Part shown: one piece after another, positions 17,805 through 26,038 of the stretch
Layout of the letters: every line of letters starts with the position of its first letter
Position numbering within the stretch: position 1 is the first letter of the stretch
Origin: Alphaproteobacteria bacterium
GTDB taxonomy: Bacteria > Pseudomonadota > Alphaproteobacteria > TMED109
Assembly: GCA_022825705.1 (NCBI GenBank)
Contig: JAJDWH010000036.1
Coordinates: forward strand, 310,001-374,000
Reading direction: 5' to 3'
DNA: 64,000 nt
The notes under the pieces: generated by a model
Told to the model about the DNA's origin: nothing
What the model saw: only the letters and a program-made list of their open reading frames with translations
Databases searched by the model: none
Made by a program: the position numbers and the translations under genes

Positions 17805-18260
17805 TCACTGGTTGCCGAAGAGCTTCGAGATGGCGCGCAGGAAATCAACCGCGGATTCGGTGTTCTCGATGGTGTCGCCCGGTGCCAGCATGGTGTCTTC
17901 GGCACCCGGGCTCACGCGCAGGTGGGCGCCCCCCATCAGTCCGTCGCTGGCCACCGAGACGTAGGAATCGCTCGGCAGCTGGACCTCGGGTTCCAGCATC
18001 AGGGTGACAACCGCCTCGTAGGTGTCCGGATCGATGGCCTGGCTGACGACCGTCCCGACGGTGATGCCGCTGACGCGCACCGGAGCGCCCACGGTGAGGC
18101 CCCCGACCGACGCGAAGCGGGCCGAGAGCTCGTAGCCGCCGCCCGCCTGCAGCGCGGTACGCTCGTGGGCATAGACCAGGAAGAACGCCGCGGCCACCAG
18201 GACCACGGCACCGAGGAGCGTTTCAAGAGCGTTTCGGGACAGGGGGAGTCTCCTCGTCAA
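17805..18260 (-). CDS. mlaD: MlaD family outer-membrane lipid-asymmetry protein
   Basis: The 151-residue protein has one N-terminal membrane anchor (ALETLLGAVVLVAAAFFLVYA) and one MCE domain (GYELSARFASVGGLTVGAPV, RVSGITVGTVVSQAI, MLEPEVQLPSDSYVSVASDG, LMGGAHLRVSPGAED). It would form the periplasmic hexameric ring of the Mla phospholipid transporter. The partners mlaE, mlaF and mlaC are not in this window. It overlaps the end of the NDUFA12 gene. Confidence 0.92.
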   Translation of the reverse strand: MTRRLPLSRNALETLLGAVVLVAAAFFLVYAHERTALQAGGGYELSARFASVGGLTVGAPVRVSGITVGTVVSQAIDPDTYEAVVTLMLEPEVQLPSDSYVSVASDGLMGGAHLRVSPGAEDTMLAPGDTIENTESAVDFLRAISKLFGNQ

Positions 18261-18633
18261 GTGCGGGCGTCCACGGCTGATACGGACGCGGCGACGGGGG
18301 AGTGGTGCCGAGCAGCGAACCCGGCGGGCGGTGGGCCTCCGCCGTTCCGGTCAGATTCGGACGGTGGGGTCGCTGCCAGGGATAGGGGGCGGGTGCGCCT
18401 TCGCTGGGCGGCTGGTCGGTCGTGTGCGTGAGCCACGCCTGCCAGAGCGGTGGTACCGCGGACCCTTCGGCGGGCCCCCGGTAGAGTACCCAGCGTCGTT
18501 CCCGATCACCAACCAGCGGGCGTCCCCGGTAGTACCGGTTGCCGAATTCGTCGACGCCGACCCGGGTGCCAAAGAGCTGGACGGTGAGCCAGATTGCCGG
18601 ACTGTTGGACACGCCTGTTACTAGCTCGTTCAA
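18223..18633 (-). CDS. NDUFA12-type accessory subunit of NADH:ubiquinone oxidoreductase
   Basis: The 136-residue protein has the NDUFA12/B17.2 pattern: LFGTRVGVDEFGNRYYRGRP, RRWVLYRGPAEGSAVPPLWQ, AWLTHTTDQPP, HRPNLTGTAEAHRPPGSL and YQPWTP. This accessory subunit of complex I is shared by mitochondria and alphaproteobacteria, which supports the taxonomic placement. Its 3' end overlaps mlaD by about 38 bases; it is the first gene of the leftward cluster. Confidence 0.92.
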   Translation of the reverse strand: MNELVTGVSNSPAIWLTVQLFGTRVGVDEFGNRYYRGRPLVGDRERRWVLYRGPAEGSAVPPLWQAWLTHTTDQPPSEGAPAPYPWQRPHRPNLTGTAEAHRPPGSLLGTTPPSPRPYQPWTPALDEETPPVPKRS

Positions 18634-18781
18634 TGCCCGGAGACGGGTCGCACGTCACCCCTCCGGAGGCACACGAGGTCCCCAAATTGCCGCCGTTCGC
18701 TAAGTGTGGCAGGAATCGACGGGAACCGCACGCCCTAAATGCATCGTGCCGCCCCTTTCCCGCCAAGCTTAGGAATGCCAG

Positions 18782-19423
18782 ATGACCGGTCCATTGATGC
18801 CCAAGGCGACGGCCCTCTGGCTGATCGACCACACGACGCTGACCTTTGAGCAGATCGCGCGCTTCTGCCAATTGCACGTGCTGGAGGTGCAGGGAATCGC
18901 CGATGGGGATGTGGCCGCCGGCGTCGCAGCCCGGAATCCGGTGGTCAGCGGCGAGGTGGAGCAGGCGGAGATCGATCGCTGTCAGCAGGATCCCTCAGCC
19001 CACCTGACAACCAATCCGAACCTGAACGTGGATGACGAGGCCCGCCGCACGGGCCCGCGCTACACGCCGGTAGCCCGTCGTCAGGATCGTCCGGATGCGG
19101 TGGCCTGGCTGCTCCGGCACCATCCGGAACTGAGCGACTTCCAGATCGGCCGGCTGGTGGGGACGACGAAGGGGACCATCGACAAGATCCGGAACCGGGA
19201 ACACTGGAATTCTCCCAACATCACGCCCCGTGATCCGGTGCTGCTGGACCTGTGCGGCCGGGCCGAATTGGTGGAGGCGGTCGAGAAGGCACGCAAGTCG
19301 AAGCGCTGGCTCGAACGGGAGCGGGCACGCGAGGAAGAGGAACAGCAAAAGGCGGCCGAGGACACGGCTGAGCCCATGCTCTTACGGTCGCTGGTCGAGC
19401 GGCAGGCCGAGCCCTCCGAATAG
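18782..19423 (+). CDS. DUF1013 family (TrcR-type) cell-cycle transcriptional regulator
   Basis: The 213-residue protein starts MTGPLMPKATALWLIDHTTL and has QIARFCQLHVLEVQGIADGD in the N-terminal domain. FQIGRLVGTTKGTIDKIRNR is a clear helix-turn-helix-like segment, followed by SPNITPRDPVLLDLCGRAEL. The C-terminus is a charged helix rich in Glu/Arg. DUF1013 is alphaproteobacteria-specific and some members are annotated as the cell-cycle regulator TrcR. It is divergent from the NDUFA12 gene. Confidence 0.88.
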   Translation: MTGPLMPKATALWLIDHTTLTFEQIARFCQLHVLEVQGIADGDVAAGVAARNPVVSGEVEQAEIDRCQQDPSAHLTTNPNLNVDDEARRTGPRYTPVARRQDRPDAVAWLLRHHPELSDFQIGRLVGTTKGTIDKIRNREHWNSPNITPRDPVLLDLCGRAELVEAVEKARKSKRWLERERAREEEEQQKAAEDTAEPMLLRSLVERQAEPSE

Positions 19424-19762
19424 GAGCGGTCCCGACCAGGGTAAGCGGCGCAGACGCCAGCGCCCAAATCCCGGTTACGTGCCTTGGGCGAGTTTCGTCA
19501 GGCCGTCGACGCCGGAGGACAGACGCCGTCCCGGAGGCATCAGCGTGATCTACTGTCGGCCCAAGCGCACCCGCTCGGGTTCGCGGACACCGGATTACGT
19601 TCCAGTAGTGGCGATGATGCTGCAGGTTGAGAGGTCAATCCACTCAAGTGGGTCGACTTGATGGCCACCGTGGAAAAGGTGCGGAAGTCCGACCGGTGGC
19701 AGGAAGCGCGGGACTTATCCGAGGAGGCAAGGCCCTCGGGCCAGGACCCGTTGGGCGACCCG
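19424..19762. other. Gap with a possible decayed repeat of the DUF1013 C-terminus
   Basis: No intact gene is seen. At 19634-19700 the plus strand reads VNPLKWVDLM then ATVEKVRKSDRW, which resembles the DUF1013 C-terminal helix (LVEAVEKARKSKRW) about 380 bases upstream. This may be a decayed partial duplication. The similarity is short. Confidence 0.3.
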
Positions 19763-19795
19763 GAACGGGGCAGGCGCGCTCGCCCCGCCCCGTTC
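19763..19795. terminator. Strong GC hairpin between two convergent genes
   Basis: GAACGGGGC (19763-19771) pairs perfectly with GCCCCGTTC (19787-19795) around a 15-base loop that can pair further. It lies between the convergent ends of the DUF1013 and SRPBCC genes. There is no U-tract on either strand, so intrinsic termination is uncertain. Confidence 0.4.
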
Positions 19796-19806
19796 GGAAT
19801 CACTGA

Positions 19807-20328
19807 TTACTGGGAAACAAACGCCGCCATTTCCTTGGCGCCGTCCGCATAGATACCGGTCAGTGTGGCGGCAAGACCGTCTGCTGCGGCCATGTCGGGC
19901 ATGGCTGAACGATCGAACACGCCCGTCCAGCTAACGATGCTCGTTCCCGCTTCTGCGCCAGCGGTCACCATGAAGGTGCCGTGGTACTGGATGCCGGCGA
20001 GAAAACCGGCAGTCATCGCGTAGGTGTAATGCATCGGCCCCGCGGCGACCATCGGTTCATCCACGACTTCGCCGTTGGCCAGTTCAAGGCGTCGGACGGA
20101 GCCCATGCCGCCGTCGCCAGCAATGATCTCGCAGGTCACGACGAGGCTAAGGAAGTCCGCGAGGTTGCAGAAGCCGCCGACGCGGGCCCATGCGTCCGCC
20201 GGCGCAACCTGCACCGTCTCTTCGCTGTGAATGACCTCGATGTCGGCGGCGAGTGCCGGGCTCAGGCTGGCAACAAACATGACGGCGGCAAAGAGTGCGG
20301 CAGCGGCACCGCGGAACAGATGGTTCAT
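19807..20328 (-). CDS. Secreted SRPBCC (START-like) family protein
   Basis: The 173-residue product has a signal peptide (LFAAVMFVASLSPALAA, cleavage ALA/AD). Its mature domain reads VQVAPADAWARVGGFCNLAD, GMGSVRRLELANGEVVDEPM, HYTYAMTAGFLAGIQYHGTF and TSIVSWTGVFDR, the polyketide cyclase/SRPBCC fold that binds small hydrophobic ligands. The ATG at 20328 follows GAGAAG-like bases. Upstream codons in the open frame are not part of the gene. Ligand unknown; location periplasmic. Confidence 0.83.
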   Translation of the reverse strand: MNHLFRGAAAALFAAVMFVASLSPALAADIEVIHSEETVQVAPADAWARVGGFCNLADFLSLVVTCEIIAGDGGMGSVRRLELANGEVVDEPMVAAGPMHYTYAMTAGFLAGIQYHGTFMVTAGAEAGTSIVSWTGVFDRSAMPDMAAADGLAATLTGIYADGAKEMAAFVSQ

Positions 20329-20843
20329 GAGAAGTGCTCCTTGGCGAGGGACGGCCCCCAGGCTGTGGCAAGGGGCGATGGGTTCGCGTGATTGGACTGC
20401 ACAGATATCGTGCGACGCCACGATAGCATGACCAAACAAAGGCCCGCGAATCTCCTTGGTGTCGCCGGGGAAGTATCCGGCGCGCGGGCGAAACAACATT
20501 TCTTCGTGATGGGAGATCCCACTTCCGGGGAGCGGGTCAGGTACTGCGGCTAGACGGCGGAGGCAGACGCTTGGCGGCTGCCGATCCTGGTTCCGCGGGT
20601 CCGTGCAGAGCCGCCGGCCAGCTGGCTTCGGGGCTTGGCGCGCGGGCGAACGGGAGCACCGCATGCCGCGTGACAATGGCCCGTATGTCCCGGAGATCCG
20701 CCACCGGTTGGAATTCTCCGGCTCCGCTGGGGATGCCGGGGTCGGCCATCCGCCGCGCCCGCCAGCCGCAGGCTTTGACTTGCACAGGCGATCGTGGCAA
20801 AGGGGCGTCCCCGCCGCACCGATTTCCACGAAGGACTTGTATC
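20329..20843. other. Intergenic region between divergent genes
   Basis: This 515-base gap must hold promoters for the leftward SRPBCC gene and the rightward TIGR02300 gene. A TTGACT-like box lies near 20776, but spacing to a -10 is unclear. Open frames here show no family features. Confidence 0.4.
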
Positions 20844-21137
20844 GTGCCGGAACTCGATCTTGGAGAGAAACGCGCCTGCAGCGACTGCGGCATTCTCTTC
20901 TTCGACCTCAACAAGTCACCGCCCAAGTGCCCGAAATGCGGAAACGAGGTCCGAATCATGCAGCAGAGGACGGCGGCGGCCGTGCAAAAGACCGACGTTG
21001 CCAGTGATGACGTCGTGGACGACGCCGCCGATGAGACCAAGCAAGAGGAAGATGAGTTCGAAGAAGACACCGATAGCGTGACGCTCGGACCCTCTCCTAA
21101 GCCGACCATCGAGGACGAAGCACTGGAGGACGAATAG
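20844..21137 (+). CDS. TIGR02300 (FYDLN acid) family protein
   Basis: The 97-residue protein starts at a GTG: PELDLGEKRACSDCG, ILFFDLNKSPPKCPKCGNE. The FFDLNK core with CxxC...CxxC forms a zinc ribbon; the remaining half is very acidic (DEFEEDTDSVTLG...EDEALEDE). The family is confined to alphaproteobacteria and has no firm function. It lies about 60 bases upstream of tRNA-Ala, a pairing seen in other alphaproteobacteria as I recall. Confidence 0.9.
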   Translation: MPELDLGEKRACSDCGILFFDLNKSPPKCPKCGNEVRIMQQRTAAAVQKTDVASDDVVDDAADETKQEEDEFEEDTDSVTLGPSPKPTIEDEALEDE

Positions 21138-21198
21138 CGCTGACAGGTTGCGCGCTTGCATTCGTTTGCACACAATCCAGCCAACCCGCCGGAGGATC

Positions 21199-21274
21199 GG
21201 GGCCGTAGCTCAGTTGGGAGAGCGCGTGAATGGCATTCACGAGGTCAGGGGTTCGACCCCCCTCGGCTCCACCA
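21199..21274 (+). tRNA. tRNA-Ala (GGC anticodon)
   Basis: The 76-base gene folds as a complete cloverleaf. The acceptor GGGGCCG pairs with CGGCUCC, the D arm is GCUC/GAGC, and the anticodon arm CGUGA/UCACG encloses AUGGCAU with GGC at 21232-21234. The T arm AGGGG/CCCCU holds UUCGACC. The discriminator is A and CCA is encoded. It reads GCC codons. Its 3' part is the attachment site of the following island. Confidence 0.97.
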
Positions 21275-21282
21275 CCCGGAAT
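21229..21282 (+). repeat. attL-like 54-bp direct repeat inside tRNA-Ala
   Basis: These 54 bases run from the last base of the 5' anticodon stem, through the CCA end, to eight bases beyond it. They recur exactly at 28745-28798 in the same orientation. Tyrosine recombinases of islands commonly use the 3' part of tRNA genes in this way; here the intact tRNA lies on the left. Confidence 0.9.
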
Positions 21283-21403
21283 CCAGATAAGAGATGCGTA
21301 TAGAGACACTTGGTTAGACAGTAGTTGCTTTACCTGCTGAGATTTTTCACATGAGTTGATCGATTTTCTCACCTTATGGTGAACGTAGAGTTTCGCTCAA
21401 CTA

Positions 21404-21985
21404 ATGGTGAACACCGCCACGCCAGCATTCAATCCGTTATTTCACTGCAACTTTCGCTGGTTTTGCAGCACCCCGGGCCGGCCGTCGCCGGGATGTAAGC
21501 GCGCCTACCCGATCGGGCAGCCTCTCCCGCACCAGGGCCGTGTCCACACGAAGGCGCACCGCTACGTCCCGCAGACGTACATGAGGTGCCGCGCGCACGA
21601 TCTCGTCGAACCGGAAGCCAACCGCATCCCAGTCCCGCCGCGACCACCGGGTGCCCCGTTCGACGGCGCACGGGCTTGGCAGGTCCTCCGGCGTCTCCCG
21701 GCCTACCGGGCGGCCTGGCGCAGCCGCCGCAACCAGCAGCAGTCAAGCCTCCCGGAGCGGGCCCCGTTCCCGATCCGGCTACAGACGGTCGCGGACCTGG
21801 CCGCGGCGCGGTTCGGGTTGCTCGCTTGGTTGGACCCGTTCGCCGCCTCGGGGCCGAACTCGCCGTTCTGGGCGGTGGTGCTGGTGCGGCCGGCGGAGGC
21901 GGTCGAGGCCGAGGCTGTGATGGGCGACGCCCCGGCGTTTGCAGTCGGGGAAGCAGCCGCGTCCGCCGGTGCGGACGATGAGTAG
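21404..21985 (+). CDS. Possible DUF6499/DUF2285-type regulator of an integrative element, degraded or partial
   Basis: The in-frame segment at about residues 87-150 reads FDGARAWQVLRRLPAYRAAW and, after a gap, AARFGLLAWLDPFA...FWAVVLV. It resembles the WEFLRR-PxYRAA-WGL-DP-FW pattern of small regulators found in alphaproteobacterial conjugative elements. The first 85 residues look non-coding, and the frame stops before a DUF2285-like part would follow. It lies just inside the left island end. Both identity and start are uncertain. Confidence 0.3.
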   Translation: MVNTATPAFNPLFHCNFRWFCSTPGRPSPGCKRAYPIGQPLPHQGRVHTKAHRYVPQTYMRCRAHDLVEPEANRIPVPPRPPGAPFDGARAWQVLRRLPAYRAAWRSRRNQQQSSLPERAPFPIRLQTVADLAAARFGLLAWLDPFAASGPNSPFWAVVLVRPAEAVEAEAVMGDAPAFAVGEAAASAGADDE

Positions 21986-22065
21986 ATCGGCGGGGTCCGC
22001 GGTCTCGGCGGCCCCCTCCCCGATGGCGGGGCGGCGGATCGCGTCGCAGGATGGAACCACGGCGG

Positions 22066-23313
22066 TCACGTGAGCGCCCTTTCCAGCGCCGCCAGCGTCG
22101 CGTCCACCTCCTCCCGGGTGTTGTAGTGAACGAGGCCGATGCGGAGCACCCCTGTTGCTTCGTCGATTCCGAGGTGCCGGACGGCCTCCAGGGCATAGTT
22201 GTGCCCCGACCACACGCAGACCCCCTGGCGCGCGAGGCGTTGGGCCACCTGCGGCGGCGACATGCGCGCGTGGGTCATTGACACTGTGGGCACCCGCCCC
22301 GCCACCTGGTCGGGATCGGTGATTCCGTGGACGGTGGTGCCCGGAATGGCCAGGATGCCGTGGATCAGGCGCGTCGCCAGGCCTGCCTCGTGGTCGATGG
22401 CCGCATGGTAGGCCGCCTCGATGCGCGTGCGCCGCGAATCCGCGTCGCTCACCTCCCGTCCCAGCCAGTCGTGGTAGTCGACGCAGGCGGCCAGCCCCGC
22501 GAGCAGCTCGGTCTGCGGGGTGCCCGTCTCCCACTTCCATGGCGGCTCGTCCGAGGCGCACCGCACCTTGTAGGCCGTCAGCTCGTCGAGCAGCTGCCGC
22601 CGCCCCCACAGCACCCCCAGGTGGGGGCCGAAGTACTTGTACGACGAGCAGACCAGGAAGTCGCAGCCGAGCGCCTGGACGTCGATGGGTCGGTGCGGTG
22701 CGAGCTGCACCGCGTCGACATATGTCTGCGCACCGGCCGAGCGCGCCAGCGCAGCCAGGGCCGCTACGTCGTTGATCGACCCGGTGAGGTTGCTTGCAGC
22801 ATTCAGCGCCAGCAGTCGGGTCCTGGGGCCGAGCAGGGTCCGCAGGTCCTCGGGTTCGATCCGCCAGGTGTCGAGGTTGAACGGCAGCCACTTGACGACC
22901 AGGTCCAGATCCTCCGCGAGCAGCAGCCACGGCGACACGTTGCCCTCGTGGTCCATGCGGGTCACGATGATCTCGTCGCCCGGGGCCCAGCGTCGGCCCA
23001 GGGACCGCGATACGTGCAGGGTCAGCGCGGTCATGCTCTGGGCGACCACGATCTCGTCCGGCGAGCGCGCGTTCACGAAGTCGGCCATCGCACCGTGAGC
23101 GCGGGCGTGGATCGCCTCCGCGTTGCGGGAATTCTCGAAGAAGCCGCCGTAGTTGCTGGCCGCTCCCACCATGGCGTTCGAAACGGCGTCGATGACCCGC
23201 CGGGGAAGCTGCGTACCGGCCGGGTTGTCCATGAACACGCGGGGCCTGCCGTTGTGCGACTGGGCCAGTGCCGGGAACTCCCGGCGCACTCGGGCGATGG
23301 GAAAGGGCCGCAT
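22066..23313 (-). CDS. Class V aminotransferase, cysteine desulfurase-like
   Basis: The 415-residue PLP enzyme starts MRPFPIARVRREFPALAQSH at an ATG at 23313. Motifs are VFMDNPAGTQLPRRVIDAVS, ITRMDHEGNVSPWLLLAED, LLALNAASNLTGSIND, TYVDAVQLAPHRPID, and the PLP lysine in FLVCSSYKYFGPHLGVLWG. It belongs to the cysteine desulfurase-like group (TIGR01976) whose substrate is uncertain, not to IscS or SufS proper. It lies inside the tRNA-bounded island and has no partner sulfur genes. Confidence 0.88.
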   Translation of the reverse strand: MRPFPIARVRREFPALAQSHNGRPRVFMDNPAGTQLPRRVIDAVSNAMVGAASNYGGFFENSRNAEAIHARAHGAMADFVNARSPDEIVVAQSMTALTLHVSRSLGRRWAPGDEIIVTRMDHEGNVSPWLLLAEDLDLVVKWLPFNLDTWRIEPEDLRTLLGPRTRLLALNAASNLTGSINDVAALAALARSAGAQTYVDAVQLAPHRPIDVQALGCDFLVCSSYKYFGPHLGVLWGRRQLLDELTAYKVRCASDEPPWKWETGTPQTELLAGLAACVDYHDWLGREVSDADSRRTRIEAAYHAAIDHEAGLATRLIHGILAIPGTTVHGITDPDQVAGRVPTVSMTHARMSPPQVAQRLARQGVCVWSGHNYALEAVRHLGIDEATGVLRIGLVHYNTREEVDATLAALERALT

Positions 23314-23420
23314 GGTGTCGTCAAACCTCGCACGAGGGACAAGGGCGGATGGCGGGCGAGTATGCACCCCCGGTCGGCGGTACTGAGGTGGGTCGCGCCT
23401 GCGATACGCAGGTACAGCTA

Positions 23421-23767
23421 AGGCCGACGGATGACTGCACGTAAACCGAGGCCTGTTCTATCCTCGCTTCGTGGAAGCCCTGTGTCGTGACTGCGGCAGC
23501 CGGCCGGACGCCGATCCCCAGGCCTGTCCGGCCTGCGGCTCGTCGCGGATCGTCCGACACCGGGAACTCCACGATCTCGCCATCGCCCATCTCGACTGCG
23601 ACGCGTTCTATGCCGCCATCGAGAAGCGCGACCGTCCGGAGCTGCGCGACCGGCCCGTCATCGTCGGCGGGCACCACCGTGGGGAGGTCGCGGCTTGCTG
23701 CTACCTGGCGCGCAGCAGCGTGCACTCGGCCATGCCGATTGACAGGCCTTTACGCTCGGACCATTAG
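23421..23767 (+). pseudogene. dinB: 5' fragment of dinB (DNA polymerase IV)
   Basis: From a GTG at 23471 it encodes about 90 residues almost identical to the start of the full dinB at 24589: [44 protein letters not shown]. It diverges after SAMPI and ends at 23767. Homology with the intact gene covers 23421-23739 versus 24538-24860, including about 50 bp upstream of the start. There are scattered substitutions and a small deletion (RSSVHS for RTSGVRS). The polymerase active site is incomplete, so it is non-functional. Confidence 0.9.
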
Positions 23768-23848
23768 GTGCAACTGAATACGGTCGCAGTTTCAGGCAAC
23801 GGTGCCTATACTGATTTCGAGACACATGACGGGAGTGCAGAAGGCAGA

Positions 23849-24103
23849 GTGAGTCGGCGCGAAAAGCTGGTGACCCGGTTCAAGGGGAAGCCGAACGACT
23901 TGACATGGGACGAGCTGGTCAGACTGCTTGGCAGGCTGGGTTACACTGAGGTGGCGTCTGGCAAGACGGGTGGGTCCCGGCGACGGTTTGTTCATATCAC
24001 TGCCCCGACCATCGCGCTGCACAAGCCGCACCCCGGCAACATCGTCAAGATGTACGTCATCGAGTACGTGTTGCAGGTGCTGACCGAGGAGGGTCTGGTA
24101 TGA
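23849..24103 (+). CDS. hicA: HicA family mRNA interferase toxin
   Basis: The 84-residue toxin from a GTG at 23849 has SRREKLVTRFKGKPNDLTWD, ELVRLLGRLGYTEVASGKTG, GSRRRFVHI and LHKPHPGNIVKMYVIE. The catalytic His of the dsRBD-like fold is in the SLHKPHP-type motif. Its TGA overlaps the hicB ATG by four bases. Toxin-first order is normal for HicAB. It sits between the broken and intact dinB copies. Confidence 0.92.
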   Translation: MSRREKLVTRFKGKPNDLTWDELVRLLGRLGYTEVASGKTGGSRRRFVHITAPTIALHKPHPGNIVKMYVIEYVLQVLTEEGLV

Positions 24104-24450
24104 GCAGATTGCTGGAATACAAGGGGTACCTCGGCACAATCGAGTACAGCGACGACGACGAGGTGCTGCACGGGCGGCTGGAGTTCATTCGCGACCTGGT
24201 GACCTATGAAGGCAGTGACGCGAAGAGTCTGAAGGCGGCATTTCAGGAGGCCGTCGACGATTATCTCGAGTTGTGCGAGGCCGAAGACCGCAATCCAGAT
24301 GTGCCGCTGAAGGGCAGCTTCAATGTACGTCCGGGCCGCGATCTGCACCGTCGTGCGATGCTCTATGCCAAGCGCCAGCGGAGCAACCTCAATACGGTCG
24401 TCAGCGATGCACTGCGCTTCTATCTCGACCGCGATGAGCATACGGCCTGA
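24100..24450 (+). CDS. hicB: HicB family antitoxin
   Basis: The 116-residue antitoxin begins with the degenerate RNase H-like domain (YKGYLGTIEYSDDDEVLHGR, LEFIRDLVTYEGSDAKSLKA, AFQEAVDDYLELCE). It ends with a ribbon-helix-helix DNA-binding segment (KGSFNVRPGRDLHRRAMLYA, then NTVVSDALRFYL). It neutralises HicA and probably autoregulates the operon. Confidence 0.92.
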   Translation: MSRLLEYKGYLGTIEYSDDDEVLHGRLEFIRDLVTYEGSDAKSLKAAFQEAVDDYLELCEAEDRNPDVPLKGSFNVRPGRDLHRRAMLYAKRQRSNLNTVVSDALRFYLDRDEHTA

Positions 24451-24588
24451 GACGAATAGTCTGGAATGGTTGGGATTAAATCTGACAGGCGGTGGTAACT
24501 GGCGGGTACCCTGCTAGGGGGACGGGTTCGGAATGACAGGCCGACGGACGGCCGCACCTGAACCGAAGCCTTGTTCTATCCTCGATCC

Positions 24589-25875
24589 GTGGAAGCCCTG
24601 TGTCGTGACTGCGGCAGCCGGCCGGATGCCGCCCGCAAGGCCTGCCCGGCCTGCGGCTCGTCACGGGTCGTTCGACACCGGGAACTCCACGATCTCGCCA
24701 TCGCCCATCTCGACTGCGACGCGTTCTACGCCGCCATCGAGAAGCGCGATCGGCCGGAGCTGCGCGACCGGCCCGTCATCGTGGGCGGGCACCACCGGGG
24801 GGTGGTCGCCGCCTGCTGCTACCTGGCGCGCACCAGCGGCGTGCGCTCGGCCATGCCGATGTTCAAGGCCCTGGAGGCCTGTCCTGAGGCCGCCGTCGTC
24901 AGGCCCGACATGAAGAAGTACGCCGCCGTTGGCCGCGAGGTCCGGGCGATGATGACGAGCCTGACGCCGTTGGTGGAGCCGCTCTCGATCGACGAGGCCT
25001 TCATGGACCTCTCGGGCACGAAGTCCCTGCATCGCGCCAGCCCGGCCACCACGCTGGCGGCGCTGGCGCGCCGGGTGGAAGCCGAACTGGCCATCACGCT
25101 CTCGATCGGGCTCAGCTACAACAAGTTCCTGGCCAAGATCGCCTCGGACCTGGACAAGCCGCGCGGCTTTGCCGCGATTGGCCGGGCGGAGGCGGGGTCA
25201 TTCCTGGCGACCAGGCCGGTCAGTCTGCTGTGGGGGGTGGGCCCGGTCATGCAGCGGCGCCTCGCCCGTGACGGCATCACGCGGATCGGGGAATTGGCCG
25301 GCATCGGGGAAGAGGAACTTGCCACCCGGTACGGCAAGATCGGGCGGCGACTGTGGTCATGCGCCCGGGGCGAGGACGATCGTCCGGTCGATCCGAACCG
25401 TGGGGCCAGGAGCTTGTCCTCGGAAATCACGCTTGAGGAGGACATCGCGGATTCCGAGCAACTGCGCCCGATCCTGTGGCAGCTCACCGAGACGCTGGCG
25501 CGGCGTCTGCGGAAGGCCGGTCTCGCCGCCGGTGGCGTCACGCTGAAACTGAAGACGGCGGGCTTTCGCACGGTGACCCGCTTCAGGCGCCTGCAGACGG
25601 CCACGCGGTCGGCGGACCGGATGTTCCGGGTGGCCGAGCCGCTGCTTGCGCGCGAGGCCGACGGGCGCGCGTTCCGCCTGATCGGCGTCGGCGCCTACAA
25701 CCTGGTGGCGGACGGACCGGACACCCAGGCCGGCCTCTTCGACGCCGGTCCGAGCGAGGAGGACCTCGACGACGTGCTGGACGCGCTGCGCGACCGGTTC
25801 GGCGAAAATGCCGTCGTCCGGGGCCGTGGCTTCCGCGTGAGGCTCGCGCGGGATGGCCCCTCGAAGGTGGAGTGA
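24589..25875 (+). CDS. dinB: DNA polymerase IV (Y family) with N-terminal zinc ribbon
   Basis: The 428-residue translesion polymerase has Cys 5, 8, 19 and 22 in CRDCGS...CPACGS, a zinc-ribbon extension common in alphaproteobacterial DinB. Catalytic carboxylates are Asp42 and Asp44 region ([15 protein letters not shown]) and Asp135-Glu136 (PLSIDEAFMDLSG). Other motifs are SIGLSYNKFLAKIASDLDKP and LLWGVGPVMQRRL. The little-finger domain is complete, but no clamp-binding motif was identified at the C-terminus. A GTG at 24589 matches the fragment copy; a TTG six codons upstream is possible. Confidence 0.93.
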   Translation: MEALCRDCGSRPDAARKACPACGSSRVVRHRELHDLAIAHLDCDAFYAAIEKRDRPELRDRPVIVGGHHRGVVAACCYLARTSGVRSAMPMFKALEACPEAAVVRPDMKKYAAVGREVRAMMTSLTPLVEPLSIDEAFMDLSGTKSLHRASPATTLAALARRVEAELAITLSIGLSYNKFLAKIASDLDKPRGFAAIGRAEAGSFLATRPVSLLWGVGPVMQRRLARDGITRIGELAGIGEEELATRYGKIGRRLWSCARGEDDRPVDPNRGARSLSSEITLEEDIADSEQLRPILWQLTETLARRLRKAGLAAGGVTLKLKTAGFRTVTRFRRLQTATRSADRMFRVAEPLLAREADGRAFRLIGVGAYNLVADGPDTQAGLFDAGPSEEDLDDVLDALRDRFGENAVVRGRGFRVRLARDGPSKVE

Positions 25876-26038
25876 GCGGCAGGCGCGGCCACTGATCGGG
25901 GCTTCGAAAGCGACGTGTGCGCAGGGATTACCCGGCAAAAGTACGTGAGCAAACTCTTCGTCGGCTTGAGCCTATTGGATGTTTGACGACGAGCCCATGG
26001 CTGCGAGCGACCAAGTACGGATGAAATCATGCATAGCT

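Noticed and set aside
21779-22930. Long minus-strand open frame overlapping the class V aminotransferase
   Set aside because: Arg/Gly/Pro-rich shadow translation; the aminotransferase in another frame on the same strand explains the region.
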